Shown: positions 9,142-19,733 of the stretch, piece after piece | Layout of the letters: the number at the start of each line of letters is the position of its first letter | How positions within the stretch are numbered: the stretch's first letter is position 1 | From: Martelella sp. HB161492 | GTDB taxonomy: Bacteria; Pseudomonadota; Alphaproteobacteria; Rhizobiales; Rhizobiaceae | NCBI RefSeq assembly: GCF_013184775.1 | Contig: NZ_JAATVV010000019.1 | Coordinates: 1-51,755, forward strand | Length of the DNA stretch: 51,755 nucleotides | Reading direction: 5' to 3' | Notes under the pieces: generated by a model | What the model was told of the DNA's origin: nothing | Database searches by the model: none | The model's input: the letters and a program-made list of their open reading frames with translations, nothing else | Position numbers and translations under genes: made by a program

Positions 9142-11409
9142 ATGATCGTTGAGGGAGCCAGCGCCCCGCGTGACCTCAGAACCCTCGCTATCGAGGCGGA
9201 TCTGGTGGTGGTGGGCGGCGGTCTTTCCGGCGTCTGCGCCGCAATCGCGGCCGCGCGGGAAGGGCTCAAAGTCACATTGGTGCAGGACCGGCCGGTTCTG
9301 GGCGGCAACGCCTCAAGCGAGGTCCGGCTGTGGATACTGGGCGCGACCTCCCATGGCGGCAACAACAACCGCTTTGCCCGCGAAGGCGGGATCATCAACG
9401 AGCTGCTGCTGGAAAATCAGTTCCGCAATCCGGGCGGCAATCCGGTGATCTTCGACAGCATTGTTCAGGACTGGGTGGGCCGGGAGCAGAACCTGACCGT
9501 GCTCGTCAACACCCAGGTCTTCCATGCGGTTACAACAGACAACCGCGTCCGCGAGATCCATGCCTTCAATTCCCAGAACAGCACCATGTACCGGCTTTCC
9601 GGCCCCTTTTTCGCCGATTCCAGCGGTGACGGCATTCTCGTTCACCTGTCCGGGGCGGCCTATCGCATGGGGGCGGAACGGGCCGAGGAGTTCGATGAGC
9701 CGATGGCGCCGGGCAATAATTACGGCGAGCTGCTTGGCCATTCGATGTATTTCTACACCAAGGATGTCGGCCATCAGGTGGATTATGTGGCACCCGATTT
9801 CGCATTGAAGGACGTGCCGCAACTGATCCCGCGTTATCGCCGCTTCCGCACCAGCGAACAGGGCTGTTCGCTGTGGTGGATCGAATGGGGCGGCAGGCTT
9901 GATACGATCCATCAGTCGGAAGAGATCAAGGGCGAATTGCAGAAGATCGTCTATGGCGTCTGGAACTACATCAAGAATTCCGGCGCGTTTCCCGAAGCCG
10001 CCAATCTGGCGCTCGAATGGGTCGGCACCATTCCGGGAAAACGCGAAAGCCGCCGCGCGGAAGGCGACTATATTCTGAGGCAGAAGGATATAGTCCGCCA
10101 GGTCGTCCACGAAGACGACGTCTGCCATGGCGGCTGGTCGATCGACCTGCATCCCGCTGATGGCGTCTATGGCGATGCCGATGGCTGCAACCAGTATCAC
10201 GCCAAAGGCGTCTATGGCATTCCCTTCCGCTGCATGTACAGCCGCAACATCGAAAATCTCTTCACCAATGGCAGGCTTCTGTCCGCCTCCCATGTCGCCT
10301 TCGGATCAACCCGGGTGATGGCGACATCATCGACCGTGGGGCAGGCGATCGGCACGGCGGCGGCCCTTTGCGTCAAAAAGGGCATTCTGCCGCGCGATGT
10401 GGCGACGCCGGACGTTCTTCCCGCCTTCAAACACGCCTTGTCACGGGCCGGCCACTACGTGCCCCATTACGATGCTCTGGCAGACGGTAATCTGGCATGT
10501 CGCGCAAAAATCACCGCATCCTCGACCTTCTCGCTCACCAGCCTTGCCCATGATCACGGCTATAGGCGGCTGAAAACGAGCTACGCCCAGCTTTTGCCGG
10601 GCCGCAGCGACATCGCCAATGTGATCCATGTGCCGCTGCGCGCCGGGCGGCAGACGGAGCTCACAGTTGAGCTGAAGATTGCCGAGAAGCCTGAAAACCA
10701 TACGCCGGACATTCTGGTCAGCGCGCTCTCGCTGCCGCTTGAAGCCGGCGAACAGACGATCACCATCCCGCTGCCGGCCCTTGCCCGCGCGCAATATGTG
10801 TTTGTCTGCTTTCTGGAAAATCCGGATGTCGAAATCGGGCTTTCGAGCGAATGCATCACCGGCCTCGTCGCGGTCAAGAAAGGCGGCCTTGACAAGGTCT
10901 CGACCACGGCCCGGCAGGAAGCCCCCTTTTCGCTCGGCGTTGACAGTTTCGATTTCTGGGTGCCGGAACGGCGCCCCGAAGGCGCAAACATTGCCCTTGT
11001 TGCCGACCATCCGCTGCATCTGTTCGATACTGCCAATCTTGTTTCCGGGCCGCTCAGACCGACTTTCGGTCCGAATGCCTGGATGGCCGATCGCGCCGAC
11101 CCGGCCCCCGAGGTGACGCTCGATTTCGAGACGCCGGTCCGCGCCGCAAAACTCATTCTCTATCTTGATTGCGATTACGATCATCCGCTGGAAAGCGTGC
11201 AGTACCGCCACCACGACCGGGTGATGCCGCTTCTTGTCCATGACGTCACGGTCAGTGCCAATGGCCGCGTCGTTGCCGAGATCCTCGACAATCGCAATCC
11301 CGTCCTTGCTGTCGATCTTTCGGAGGAAAGCCTGATCGGCAGCCTGAGCCTGCGGATGGCCAACAGACAGGGCCACGCCGTGTCACTGCTTGGAGTGCGT
11401 GTAGAATAA
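9142..11409 (+). CDS. FAD-dependent oxidoreductase (FAD_oxidored family)
   Basis: This 755-residue protein has an N-terminal Rossmann motif for FAD: LVVVGGGLSG at residues 21-30, then VTLVQDRPVLGGNASSEVR. A second FAD-contact region is FADSSGDGILVHLSGAAYRMG, about residues 155-175. The C-terminal 300 residues look like beta-rich domains, possibly carbohydrate-binding (inference). The ATG at 9142 is chosen because GGGAGG at 9131-9136 precedes it; an in-frame TTG at 9124 lies inside the operator. The gene heads an ABC sugar-transport operon, so it probably oxidises an imported sugar or glycoside. The substrate is not deducible. No signal peptide is seen, so it is cytoplasmic. Confidence 0.85.
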   Translation: MIVEGASAPRDLRTLAIEADLVVVGGGLSGVCAAIAAAREGLKVTLVQDRPVLGGNASSEVRLWILGATSHGGNNNRFAREGGIINELLLENQFRNPGGNPVIFDSIVQDWVGREQNLTVLVNTQVFHAVTTDNRVREIHAFNSQNSTMYRLSGPFFADSSGDGILVHLSGAAYRMGAERAEEFDEPMAPGNNYGELLGHSMYFYTKDVGHQVDYVAPDFALKDVPQLIPRYRRFRTSEQGCSLWWIEWGGRLDTIHQSEEIKGELQKIVYGVWNYIKNSGAFPEAANLALEWVGTIPGKRESRRAEGDYILRQKDIVRQVVHEDDVCHGGWSIDLHPADGVYGDADGCNQYHAKGVYGIPFRCMYSRNIENLFTNGRLLSASHVAFGSTRVMATSSTVGQAIGTAAALCVKKGILPRDVATPDVLPAFKHALSRAGHYVPHYDALADGNLACRAKITASSTFSLTSLAHDHGYRRLKTSYAQLLPGRSDIANVIHVPLRAGRQTELTVELKIAEKPENHTPDILVSALSLPLEAGEQTITIPLPALARAQYVFVCFLENPDVEIGLSSECITGLVAVKKGGLDKVSTTARQEAPFSLGVDSFDFWVPERRPEGANIALVADHPLHLFDTANLVSGPLRPTFGPNAWMADRADPAPEVTLDFETPVRAAKLILYLDCDYDHPLESVQYRHHDRVMPLLVHDVTVSANGRVVAEILDNRNPVLAVDLSEESLIGSLSLRMANRQGHAVSLLGVRVE

Positions 11410-11431
11410 ACCGATACGTGGAGGAGAGATG

Positions 11432-12697
11432 ATGATGATGTTCAAAGCGGGCGTTGCGGCGCTGGCGCTTTCGGCAAGCGCGTTTGCCGCCCATGCCGCC
11501 GATGGCAAGGTGACATTCCTGAACTGGATCACGGCCGAGCCCAGCAATGCGCCGGTGATGGATCAGCTGATCGAAGAGACCGGCGTGCCGGTGGATGTGC
11601 TTTCGAGCGCCTGGGGAGATATGCAGAAGACGGTGTTTCTGAGGATCAGGACCAAGCAGCCGCTTGATGTCTACCAGGCGCAGGAACGCTGGCTGCCGAC
11701 CTTCGCCCAGATGCCGGATGTGGTCGATTTCAACGAGCTTTACGGCGAGGAAAAGCTCGCGGCGATGTTCCCGCCGGAAGTGCTGGCCGCAGGCCAGGTT
11801 CAGGGCAGACAGGTTGGCATGCCATGGAATATCGGCTCAATCAGCCTTGTCTCCAACCGCAAGGTGCTGGAGCCGGCAGGCGTGAGCGAACCACCGGCGA
11901 CGATCGCCGACTTCGTTACCGACCTTGAAAAAGTCAAGGCGGCAAACCCGAACAGCACGCCTTATGCCATGATGACCAAGGGTGATGATCTGGTATCGAG
12001 TGATTTTCAGCTCTGGCTCTGGGCTTTTGGCGGCTCGATCTTCGATGATAACGGCAAGCCCGTCGTCAATTCTGAAGCAACGGTTGCAACACTGGACTTC
12101 ATGAAGGATCTGGTCGATCGCGGTCTCGCTGCCCTGGATGTCGATCGCGGCGCGGCGCGGCGCATGTTCGGCCAGGGAGAAAGCGCCTATTATTTCGATG
12201 CGCCGGTTGCCAAGGGCTTTGCCGAGGATTTTTCCGGTGAAGGCGAAGCCTTCATCAAATATATCTACCCGATCCCGATGCCCGTGGCTGAGGCCGGCAT
12301 GACACCGCATTCGATGGAATGGGGTCACCTTCTGGTGATGCGCAAGACGGACGAAGGCATGGTGGACGGCACCCTTTCAGCCGAAAGCCCCTCGGCAAAG
12401 CTGATTTCGGGCCTCACCATGAATGACCAGATCCAGCTTGAATATTTCCAGAAGCTGGGCGCGATACCGGTCACCAACTCGGCGCGGATGAGCGACATCG
12501 TCACCTCCGACCAGTATATTGTCGACTGGAACGCCTCGCTCGGCATGCCGAAGCTCAACGAACTCGCGTCTCTCAAGGACAGCGCCAATTATGTCGGCAT
12601 TGTTTCAGAGGAAGTGCAGTCCGCCGTGCTGGGCAAGAAGGATGCGGCAACGGCCGCGGCCGATATGCAGGCCCGCATCGAGAAACTGATGAACTGA
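11432..12697 (+). CDS. ABC transporter sugar-binding protein (family 1)
   Basis: About 420 residues with a Sec signal peptide (FKAGVAALALSASAFAAHA, cleaved before ADG) and the fold of CUT1 extracellular solute-binding proteins. Typical segments are GKVTFLNW at the mature N-terminus, VGMPWNIGSISLVSNRKVL, and FGQGESAYYFDAP. It delivers a sugar from the periplasm to the two permeases that follow. Four ATG codons stand in a row at 11429-11440; the second is given because it lies 7 nt after GGAGG (11420-11424), but the exact start is uncertain. The gene follows the oxidoreductase by about 20 bp. Confidence 0.92.
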   Translation: MMMFKAGVAALALSASAFAAHAADGKVTFLNWITAEPSNAPVMDQLIEETGVPVDVLSSAWGDMQKTVFLRIRTKQPLDVYQAQERWLPTFAQMPDVVDFNELYGEEKLAAMFPPEVLAAGQVQGRQVGMPWNIGSISLVSNRKVLEPAGVSEPPATIADFVTDLEKVKAANPNSTPYAMMTKGDDLVSSDFQLWLWAFGGSIFDDNGKPVVNSEATVATLDFMKDLVDRGLAALDVDRGAARRMFGQGESAYYFDAPVAKGFAEDFSGEGEAFIKYIYPIPMPVAEAGMTPHSMEWGHLLVMRKTDEGMVDGTLSAESPSAKLISGLTMNDQIQLEYFQKLGAIPVTNSARMSDIVTSDQYIVDWNASLGMPKLNELASLKDSANYVGIVSEEVQSAVLGKKDAATAAADMQARIEKLMN

Positions 12698-12707
12698 GGA
12701 CGGTGAG

Positions 12708-13640
12708 ATGGACATGGCGACCACGCGCCAGATGGGGGCGACAAGCCCGGCCCGGCGCAAACCCGGCTATCTGAAACGTTCAGACAGGCGCTTTGCCTAT
12801 CTGATCCTCGCCCCGGCGATGTTTGCGTTTCTGGTCATGGTGGCCTGGCCCTTCGTGGATGCCATGTCCATGGCCTTCTACCAGTACACGATCTACGACA
12901 CGGAGCCGATCTTCATCGGCTTCGAGAATTTCAAGACCATCCTGACCGATCCTTATGTACTCGGCTCCTGGGTGACGACGGCGATCTTCGTCGCCGGAAC
13001 GACACTGCTGACGATGTTTCTCGGCCTGTCCTGGGCGCTGCTCATGTATCAGGATTTTCGCGGGCGCGCCGTCTTCCGCACCATGACGCTGCTGCCCTGG
13101 ATCCTGCCGTCGACGGTGAGCGCCTTCATCTGGGCCTGGATGCTGAACGGGCGCTACGGCATCGTCAACGTGCTGCTGATGGATATCGGGGCGGTCAGTT
13201 CCCCCGTCCAGTTTCTCTCCAATGATGTCGGGGCGATGATGGCGGTGATCCTGACGCGGACCTGGATTTCGATCCCGCTGTTCATGTCCTTCTTCCTTGC
13301 TGGCCTGCAGAGCATGGACTTCCAGCAGATCGAGGCGGCGCGCATCGATGGCGCCGGTAATCTGAAGATCGTGCGGCGCCTGATCCTGCCGCATCTCAAA
13401 CCGGTCTTCCTTGTCACCGGCGCGCTCGGCATGATCGGCAATCTGCAGCAGTTCGATATCATTTTCGCGCTGACCGGCGGCGGTCCGGTCCGGGCAACAT
13501 CGGTCCTGTCGATCGAGGTCTACAAACAGGCGTTCCAGAACTGGAATCTCGGCATGGCGTCGGCCATCGGCGTGCTCTGGGTCTTCACGCTGATGCCGAT
13601 CGTCATCTTCTATCTCAGAAGCCTGTTCAGGGAGGATTGA
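12708..13640 (+). CDS. ABC sugar permease, MalF-like
   Basis: This 310-residue inner-membrane protein has six predicted membrane segments, the first at about residues 27-50 (YLILAPAMFAFLVMVAWPF). The cytoplasmic EAA loop that docks on the ATPase is visible as EAARIDGAGNLKIVRRLILP, about residues 208-227. The N-terminus is a 25-residue basic tail. It starts 10 bp after the binding-protein gene, behind GGACGGTGAG. It pairs with the permease at 13644. Confidence 0.93.
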   Translation: MDMATTRQMGATSPARRKPGYLKRSDRRFAYLILAPAMFAFLVMVAWPFVDAMSMAFYQYTIYDTEPIFIGFENFKTILTDPYVLGSWVTTAIFVAGTTLLTMFLGLSWALLMYQDFRGRAVFRTMTLLPWILPSTVSAFIWAWMLNGRYGIVNVLLMDIGAVSSPVQFLSNDVGAMMAVILTRTWISIPLFMSFFLAGLQSMDFQQIEAARIDGAGNLKIVRRLILPHLKPVFLVTGALGMIGNLQQFDIIFALTGGGPVRATSVLSIEVYKQAFQNWNLGMASAIGVLWVFTLMPIVIFYLRSLFRED

Positions 13641-13643
13641 GCC

Positions 13644-14480
13644 ATGCTTGAGCTGCGCAGCTGGCGGGAAAAGACCGGCTTTGTCGTCATTCTCGCCGTC
13701 ATCGCCTTCTTTCTGTTCTTCCCGGTCTACTGGGCGCTGTCGAGCGCCTTCAAGGCCAATGCCGAGCTCTACCTGTCGAACCCGACTTTCGTGCCACACC
13801 GGCCCTATCTCGGCCATTTCATCAATGCCATCACGCAGGGCCCGCTGATCCTGCAGCTCGGCAACAGCCTCATAACCTCCACCGCGTCGGCGCTTCTGAA
13901 TGCGGTTCTGGCCGCCCTTGCCGGCTATTCCTTCGCCAAGTTCGACTATCCGGTCAAACGGCCGCTGATGCTGCTGATCCTGTCGGCGCAGATGTTTCCC
14001 TTCGGCGTCCTGCTGATCAGCATCTATCCGATGCTGCAATCGGTCGGCCTGCTCGACACCCGGATCGGGCTGACGATATCCTATATCGTCTTCGCGCTGC
14101 CGGTTTCGACCTATATGATGTACAGCTATTTCAAGCAGGTGCCGAACGAGCTGATCGAAGCCGCGAAAGTCGATGGCGCCAGCAATATGAAGATCTTCCG
14201 CCGTATCGTCATGCCGATCTCGCTGCCGGCCTTCATCACCGTCGCGCTCTATGCCTTCATGTGGTCGTGGAACGATCTGCTCTATTCGATGACGCTGATT
14301 ACCTCTGACGACAAACGCACGGTCGGCCCCGGCCTTCTGCTACGCTATATCAACGAAAACAATGCCGATTGGGGCGGGGCCATGGCAGCCTCCTTCATCG
14401 TCGCGGCGCCGATTATCCTTGTCTTTTCCGTGCTGCAGAAGCAATTCATCGGTGGTGTGACATCGGGAGCGGTGAAGTGA
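13644..14480 (+). CDS. ABC sugar permease, MalG-like
   Basis: This 278-residue inner-membrane protein begins with a membrane segment at about residues 11-30. Its EAA loop reads EAAKVDGASNMKIFRRIVMP, about residues 173-192. Length and layout fit the second subunit of CUT1 importers. Only 3 bp separate it from the MalF-like gene, and its stop codon overlaps the GTG start of the IclR gene by 4 bp, so the genes are translationally coupled. Confidence 0.93.
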   Translation: MLELRSWREKTGFVVILAVIAFFLFFPVYWALSSAFKANAELYLSNPTFVPHRPYLGHFINAITQGPLILQLGNSLITSTASALLNAVLAALAGYSFAKFDYPVKRPLMLLILSAQMFPFGVLLISIYPMLQSVGLLDTRIGLTISYIVFALPVSTYMMYSYFKQVPNELIEAAKVDGASNMKIFRRIVMPISLPAFITVALYAFMWSWNDLLYSMTLITSDDKRTVGPGLLLRYINENNADWGGAMAASFIVAAPIILVFSVLQKQFIGGVTSGAVK

Positions 14481-15199
14481 GCGACAAACCCCAGACATCC
14501 CAGCCCAATCAGAGCCTTGTCGATGGCATCCGCTGCTTTCAGGAGCTGACGACCAGCGACCATCCGCTCGGCACCAAGGAACTCGCCGAACGGCTCGGCA
14601 TCAACATGATCAAGGTGAACCGGCTGCTCAGGACGCTGAAGGCGATCGGCATGGCCGAGCAGAACCAGCAGAAGAAATATCTGCCCGGCCCGGTGGTGCA
14701 TGTTCTGGCCGCGCAGAGTTTCCATTCCTCTGCCCTGTTCCGGGCCGCCACCCATGTGGCCATCAGCCATGCCTATGACGACCGGACGCTCGCAATCGGC
14801 ATTCTGTGGAAGGATGCGGTCGTCTACATGTACCACGCGCTCGCCCATCAGAATCCGGCCGAAGGGCTTGGCGGGTACCATCTCTATCACGCCTCGCAAT
14901 CATCGATCGGCAAGGCGCTTCTGGCGGAGATGGATGATGAGACGCTGACGCTGTGCATCACTGACTGGTCGGAAGAAGCGCGGGCGGGCCTTGCGGATAC
15001 CATCGCAGCCATCCGGCGCAACGGCTATGCCTGCCAGCGCGATGCGGCGGGCCGCATCAACAATATCGCGGCCACATTTTCGGTTGGCGGCGCCAGGGCG
15101 GGCATCGCCTTCACCGACATCGCCATCGAGGATGGCGCGCTTGAAAACTATGTCGGCGAGCTGAAGACACTGATCCGCGAAATTGAAAGCTACGCCTGA
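14477..15199 (+). CDS. IclR-family transcriptional regulator
   Basis: This 240-residue regulator has an N-terminal winged helix-turn-helix (about residues 10-65: GIRCFQELTTSDHPLGTKELAERLGINMIKVNRLLRTLKAIG) and a C-terminal GAF-like effector domain of the IclR type ending near ENYVGELKTLIREIE. The GTG at 14477 is chosen because it overlaps the stop of the permease (GTGA) and gives a normal IclR length; a longer in-frame ATG at 14369 would run 108 bp into the permease gene. Its place inside the transport operon suggests it senses the imported sugar or a product and acts on the palindrome at 9099-9130. Confidence 0.9.
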   Translation: MSDKPQTSQPNQSLVDGIRCFQELTTSDHPLGTKELAERLGINMIKVNRLLRTLKAIGMAEQNQQKKYLPGPVVHVLAAQSFHSSALFRAATHVAISHAYDDRTLAIGILWKDAVVYMYHALAHQNPAEGLGGYHLYHASQSSIGKALLAEMDDETLTLCITDWSEEARAGLADTIAAIRRNGYACQRDAAGRINNIAATFSVGGARAGIAFTDIAIEDGALENYVGELKTLIREIESYA

Positions 15200-15222
15200 C
15201 GGGCGGAACCGGGAGGAAAATC

Positions 15223-16383
<1,161 letters not shown>

Positions 16384-16524
16384 ACGCGTGGCGCATCCCT
16401 GAGGCCATTTCAGCGGAGCAGCTCAAGTCGAGAAGCCTTGGTCCTGCGGTATGAAACAATCCGGCCTTTCGATCCGCCCCGATGCGAACCAGACGCGGGA
16501 TACGCCATCACGACGGGCGGATGC

Positions 16525-17403
16525 CTATTGCCGTGGACAGGTCTTGTCGCAGCTGATGGGTTCTATCCGGACGAATTTTTCACATTTCGTCTCGACAGCC
16601 GGCGCTGCCAGCTTCGGCTTCGCCAGACCAAGAATGACATCCAGACCACTGCTAAAATCGGCGGTGGACGGTCTGGGCGTATTGCGCCCTGTCGCGGCGG
16701 CCTCCTTCTTTCTCAGGCAGTTCAGGCTCCTTCTGTTTTCGACAATCCGTGCGAGCAGCACGCACTTGCCGAAGAAGTCCTTATCGTTCGGATTACAAAA
16801 GCCCGACGAATTCAACAATATCACGCTCAGTTTTGCATTCGGCCCGTCCACTTCAGGCGCAAAAGGAAGTCGTTGATACTTCACGGAATAGCCTTTTCGC
16901 AGCTCGCCATCGGCAACCACTGCCGTAGCCTCAATGACGAATGGCACCATGAAAAGCGAGACACGCATTCTCGAGACAACCCTGACACCGTCAGCGACCC
17001 TTTCCGAAGAGATGATCTCTGGATCTCCGTATATCTCGGTCGGTGCAACCGGAACCGCCCAGGTATTCGGACGAACCACCGGCTGGAGCCCCAGAACAGG
17101 CGTTCTGCCAACGCCGAGCTCCACGAAACTCTCACTAAGCTCATTCACATGGAGTGTCCCGGTTCTACTGTTGATCGTCATCCGCATCTCGCCGGATTCA
17201 TTCTTGCTGAAGAAATCCTCTCTTCCTGCGGTGCACCGCTGACCATCAAGATAAAGAATGATGACGACCATCTGGATCTCACCCTCTGACCCTTTGACCC
17301 GTTCGCAATCCACCCAACCCTGCGCCGAAGCCTGGTTCTGCAGCCCGAACAGGATTACCGTCAACAAAACCAGAAAATACATGAATGTCTTTGTGTTATT
17401 CAC
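16525..17403 (-). CDS. Exported cysteine-rich protein, function unknown
   Basis: I do not recognise a family. The GTG at 17403 is chosen because GAGGGG precedes it by 7 nt and the protein then opens with a short polar stretch and a Sec signal peptide (MYFLVLLTVILFGLQNQASA). The mature part is about 265 residues with eight cysteines, an even number that suggests disulfides in the periplasm or outside the cell. It is the last of three consecutive minus-strand genes for exported proteins (19604 to 16525), separated from the previous one by about 125 bp. It is probably expressed from the divergent promoter near 19700, though a separate promoter cannot be excluded. Confidence 0.7.
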   Translation of the reverse strand: MNNTKTFMYFLVLLTVILFGLQNQASAQGWVDCERVKGSEGEIQMVVIILYLDGQRCTAGREDFFSKNESGEMRMTINSRTGTLHVNELSESFVELGVGRTPVLGLQPVVRPNTWAVPVAPTEIYGDPEIISSERVADGVRVVSRMRVSLFMVPFVIEATAVVADGELRKGYSVKYQRLPFAPEVDGPNAKLSVILLNSSGFCNPNDKDFFGKCVLLARIVENRRSLNCLRKKEAAATGRNTPRPSTADFSSGLDVILGLAKPKLAAPAVETKCEKFVRIEPISCDKTCPRQ

Positions 17404-17529
17404 CTTAACACCCCTCACAGGTCGACAGAAAAAATCCCATGATTGCAGAACAAGACTGGATCTATCGATGAACATATTCAGATCTTGGCTAGATATTGCC
17501 AAAACAGCCAAAACAAAAATCAGGTATAT

Positions 17530-18513
17530 CTAGTCTTTACTTACGAAGACGGGTGATTTCCGCCACCAGAATGCGAGCATGTTCCGTTCCATCATCCGGC
17601 GTGTATCGCTCTCACATCCCAGATCGATCAGGATTGCACCGATCGTGTTCGCGGCCTGCCGCGAAACGTCGGAATCGTTGGTCTTCTCCAGAATGGGCGC
17701 AAATCCGTACGGAACCTCGATCGTTCCCTTGGGCGTCTTTACCGGGGTCGTGCTTCCCTGGAACTGGCCCAATCCGTTGCGGTATTCTGTCCAGCTGATC
17801 GTGGCGTTGTTCAGTGTGTCCGTCGGCTCGCCGCAGTCTCCCAACACGGACAGGCGAGTGATGCCATACATGGACAGCAATCCTGCATATCTGGCTTCAA
17901 TCAGCTGCTTTTCGAGCCCTGGCATGAATTCTCGGACAAGCGGGGCCAACGGCCCCAGTTCACCTATACCTACGCGCGCATCCTGCTTCAGCAGCTCATT
18001 CAGTGCGCCGAACTGTCCTTTCGAAAACATGCGCATGCGCACACCCCAGAGAGAGCTTCCGAAGACGTCTCCGCTCGCGCCAAGAGCGGCAACCAGTTCC
18101 GCTCTTTCCCGCGACACGACCTTCAGCTTGTATTCCTTTTGCTTCTTGCTCGCCGGATCAACGGTAACCACGGAAATCACGTCGCCTTCTGACAGATGTG
18201 TCAGAAGCTCGATAATCTGTGCTGGCCCCTCGGTCCTTATGATCCGTCCTTTGTCGGCGCTGATGAAGTGGGCAAAGGTTACGATCACTCCGGGGGGCAG
18301 ATTTCCGTCATTCGCGTGATCCGGATCGACCTTCACTGCGAAACGGAAGCGCCCATCGGGAAGAACCCCCTTGAAAGGGCTGAGGCTCGACGGGTTCAGG
18401 GCCTTCACGATCTCCAGCTCGGTCACCTCGCCCTGGGCGCGAGCTTCACCGGTACCGCAGAGGCTCGCCCATAAAAGAAATGCGACTATCTTGACGCCTG
18501 AACCTCTGAGCAA
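17530..18513 (-). CDS. Exported protein, function unknown
   Basis: I do not recognise a family. The protein has a Sec signal peptide (KIVAFLLWASLCGTGEARA, then QGE) and a mature part of about 300 residues with two cysteines and no repeats or membrane segment. The TTG at 18513 is proposed because GGGAGGACGGGGC lies directly upstream; a GTG at 18537 is an alternative. Either start overlaps the end of the upstream gene (stop at 18486), so translation is coupled. A second exported gene lies upstream and a third downstream on the same strand. Confidence 0.65.
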   Translation of the reverse strand: MLRGSGVKIVAFLLWASLCGTGEARAQGEVTELEIVKALNPSSLSPFKGVLPDGRFRFAVKVDPDHANDGNLPPGVIVTFAHFISADKGRIIRTEGPAQIIELLTHLSEGDVISVVTVDPASKKQKEYKLKVVSRERAELVAALGASGDVFGSSLWGVRMRMFSKGQFGALNELLKQDARVGIGELGPLAPLVREFMPGLEKQLIEARYAGLLSMYGITRLSVLGDCGEPTDTLNNATISWTEYRNGLGQFQGSTTPVKTPKGTIEVPYGFAPILEKTNDSDVSRQAANTIGAILIDLGCESDTRRMMERNMLAFWWRKSPVFVSKD

Positions 18514-19604
18514 GCCCCGTCCTCCCGGTAGATGCACCTCGCATCAAGCTGGCCATCTGGCCGTTGTTCAAACACGATGTCTCTCTGTGCTAAGCGATAT
18601 TCGACACCGTCCAGCTTGCCTGCTCTGCTGTCGTAAGGTTCCTGTGCCCGGCCGCTATATTTGCGCCATTTGACGGCGAAGATGCAGCGCATCAGGGGCG
18701 CAGCCTCGAAGCAGGCAATCTGGTCCGGGTCGATGTCGCTTTGCTGCAACATCTGGACGCCCATGTCTGCATCGACCGCGCGATCCGTGATGAAACCACC
18801 ATCCGGCAACACGTGGAACGTCACCGCCGGATCCGTCGCATAGATGAGACGCTGAAGCCGAACATAGCCATCATTGATCATTGCCGGATCAATCTCTTTC
18901 GGCCTTGCTGTGGCGATATCGACGAACCACCGCTTGGAAGGATCAAGCATTGCCACCTGGTTCTCGGCTTCCGGATCGACCCTGAACTGCAAGTCCGGCT
19001 GAAGCGCGAAGGCGAAAGCGACCAGATAGGCCACCGGCGTCGCGGACCCCTCTTTGAACTTGCTGACGACCTTCGCGATCATCGGTCGCTCATGCGACTT
19101 CGACCAGACAATGGCGTAGCAGCCATTGCCGTAACTTTTCTTGATGAATGTTTTCTCGGCCTGAAAGCAGGGAATACCGCGCGCGCTGTCATAATAGGGA
19201 ACATCTCTCTTCCGCTCGCTCGTGGTGATCGTGATTTTCTGCTTGCTGAAGACAAGCGTAGCCAGTGCCGGGCGCTCCTCCAGCGCGGGTTTCGCCTCGC
19301 CTCCGAGGTAAGCCACGACCTTAAGCGTCTTGCCAGCGAGCGATTCAGGTTCCGCCCAGCGCACCAGGATCCTGTCACCCTTGGAAGAAGAGTCAGGGTC
19401 ATCCTCAGCAGTCAGCAGCGCCTCCGCCCATTCATAGTTTCCGCCTTTCGGCTCTGGAAAACGAAACAGATCAACAAAGCCGGGGTTCAGGTTAAGGGTG
19501 GCATCAAAGTAGGGCGGTGAGCCCTTGTCGGCCGCTGCAACTTCGGTAACGCCGCAGACTATCGCGAATATTGCCAGGTAAGCTGCCCTAAAGATTCTAC
19601 GCAT
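18486..19604 (-). CDS. Exported protein, function unknown
   Basis: This 372-residue protein starts with a Sec signal peptide (RAAYLAIFAIVCGVTEVAA). The mature part has six cysteines, four of them in the last 90 residues. I cannot assign a family. It is the first gene of the minus-strand exported trio. It reads away from a 250-bp divergent promoter region that contains a perfect lux-box-like dyad about 110 bp upstream of the start. The start has GAAGGCGG as ribosome site. The other side of this promoter region drives the LprI-like gene. Confidence 0.7.
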   Translation of the reverse strand: MRRIFRAAYLAIFAIVCGVTEVAAADKGSPPYFDATLNLNPGFVDLFRFPEPKGGNYEWAEALLTAEDDPDSSSKGDRILVRWAEPESLAGKTLKVVAYLGGEAKPALEERPALATLVFSKQKITITTSERKRDVPYYDSARGIPCFQAEKTFIKKSYGNGCYAIVWSKSHERPMIAKVVSKFKEGSATPVAYLVAFAFALQPDLQFRVDPEAENQVAMLDPSKRWFVDIATARPKEIDPAMINDGYVRLQRLIYATDPAVTFHVLPDGGFITDRAVDADMGVQMLQQSDIDPDQIACFEAAPLMRCIFAVKWRKYSGRAQEPYDSRAGKLDGVEYRLAQRDIVFEQRPDGQLDARCIYREDGACSEVQASR

Positions 19605-19684
19605 CGGTTCCGCCTTCTCAACCTGGCGGGCGACAGTCCCGCGCCAACTGTGGCCGATCTCAGGTCAACCGCGCCGCTGCAGAA

Positions 19685-19690
19685 ACAATA
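19685..19690 (-). promoter_or_regulatory. Possible -10 box of the exported trio
   Basis: On the minus strand this reads TATTGT, about 35 bp from the centre of the dyad at 19712-19733. That is close to the spacing in LuxR-activated class II promoters, where the box centres near -42.5. No good -35 is present, which is expected if an activator is needed. Weak evidence on its own. Confidence 0.3.
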
Positions 19691-19711
19691 TTTGCCCGCT
19701 GCCCCCTGGAC

Positions 19712-19733
19712 AACCTGACAACACTGTCAGGTT
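19712..19733. promoter_or_regulatory. Perfect lux-box-like dyad
   Basis: The 20 bases ACCTGACAACACTGTCAGGT (19713-19732) have the ACCTG-N10-CAGGT form of classic lux boxes. They form a perfect dyad with 9-bp arms when one more base is counted on each side. It lies between two divergently read sets of exported proteins, and a LuxR-family gene with an intact AHL pocket is 0.9 kb away. No T-tract follows, so a terminator is unlikely. Confidence 0.6.

Noticed and set aside
12780-14039. A 419-codon minus-strand open frame across the two permease genes
   Set aside because: Highly charged, low-complexity translation antisense to membrane proteins with EAA loops; no ribosome site.
14369-14476. N-terminal extension of the IclR gene
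   Set aside because: It would lie inside the permease gene; the coupled GTG at 14477 gives the normal family length.
19712-19733. Reading the dyad as a terminator
   Set aside because: It lies between divergent promoters, not after a gene, and has no T-tract.
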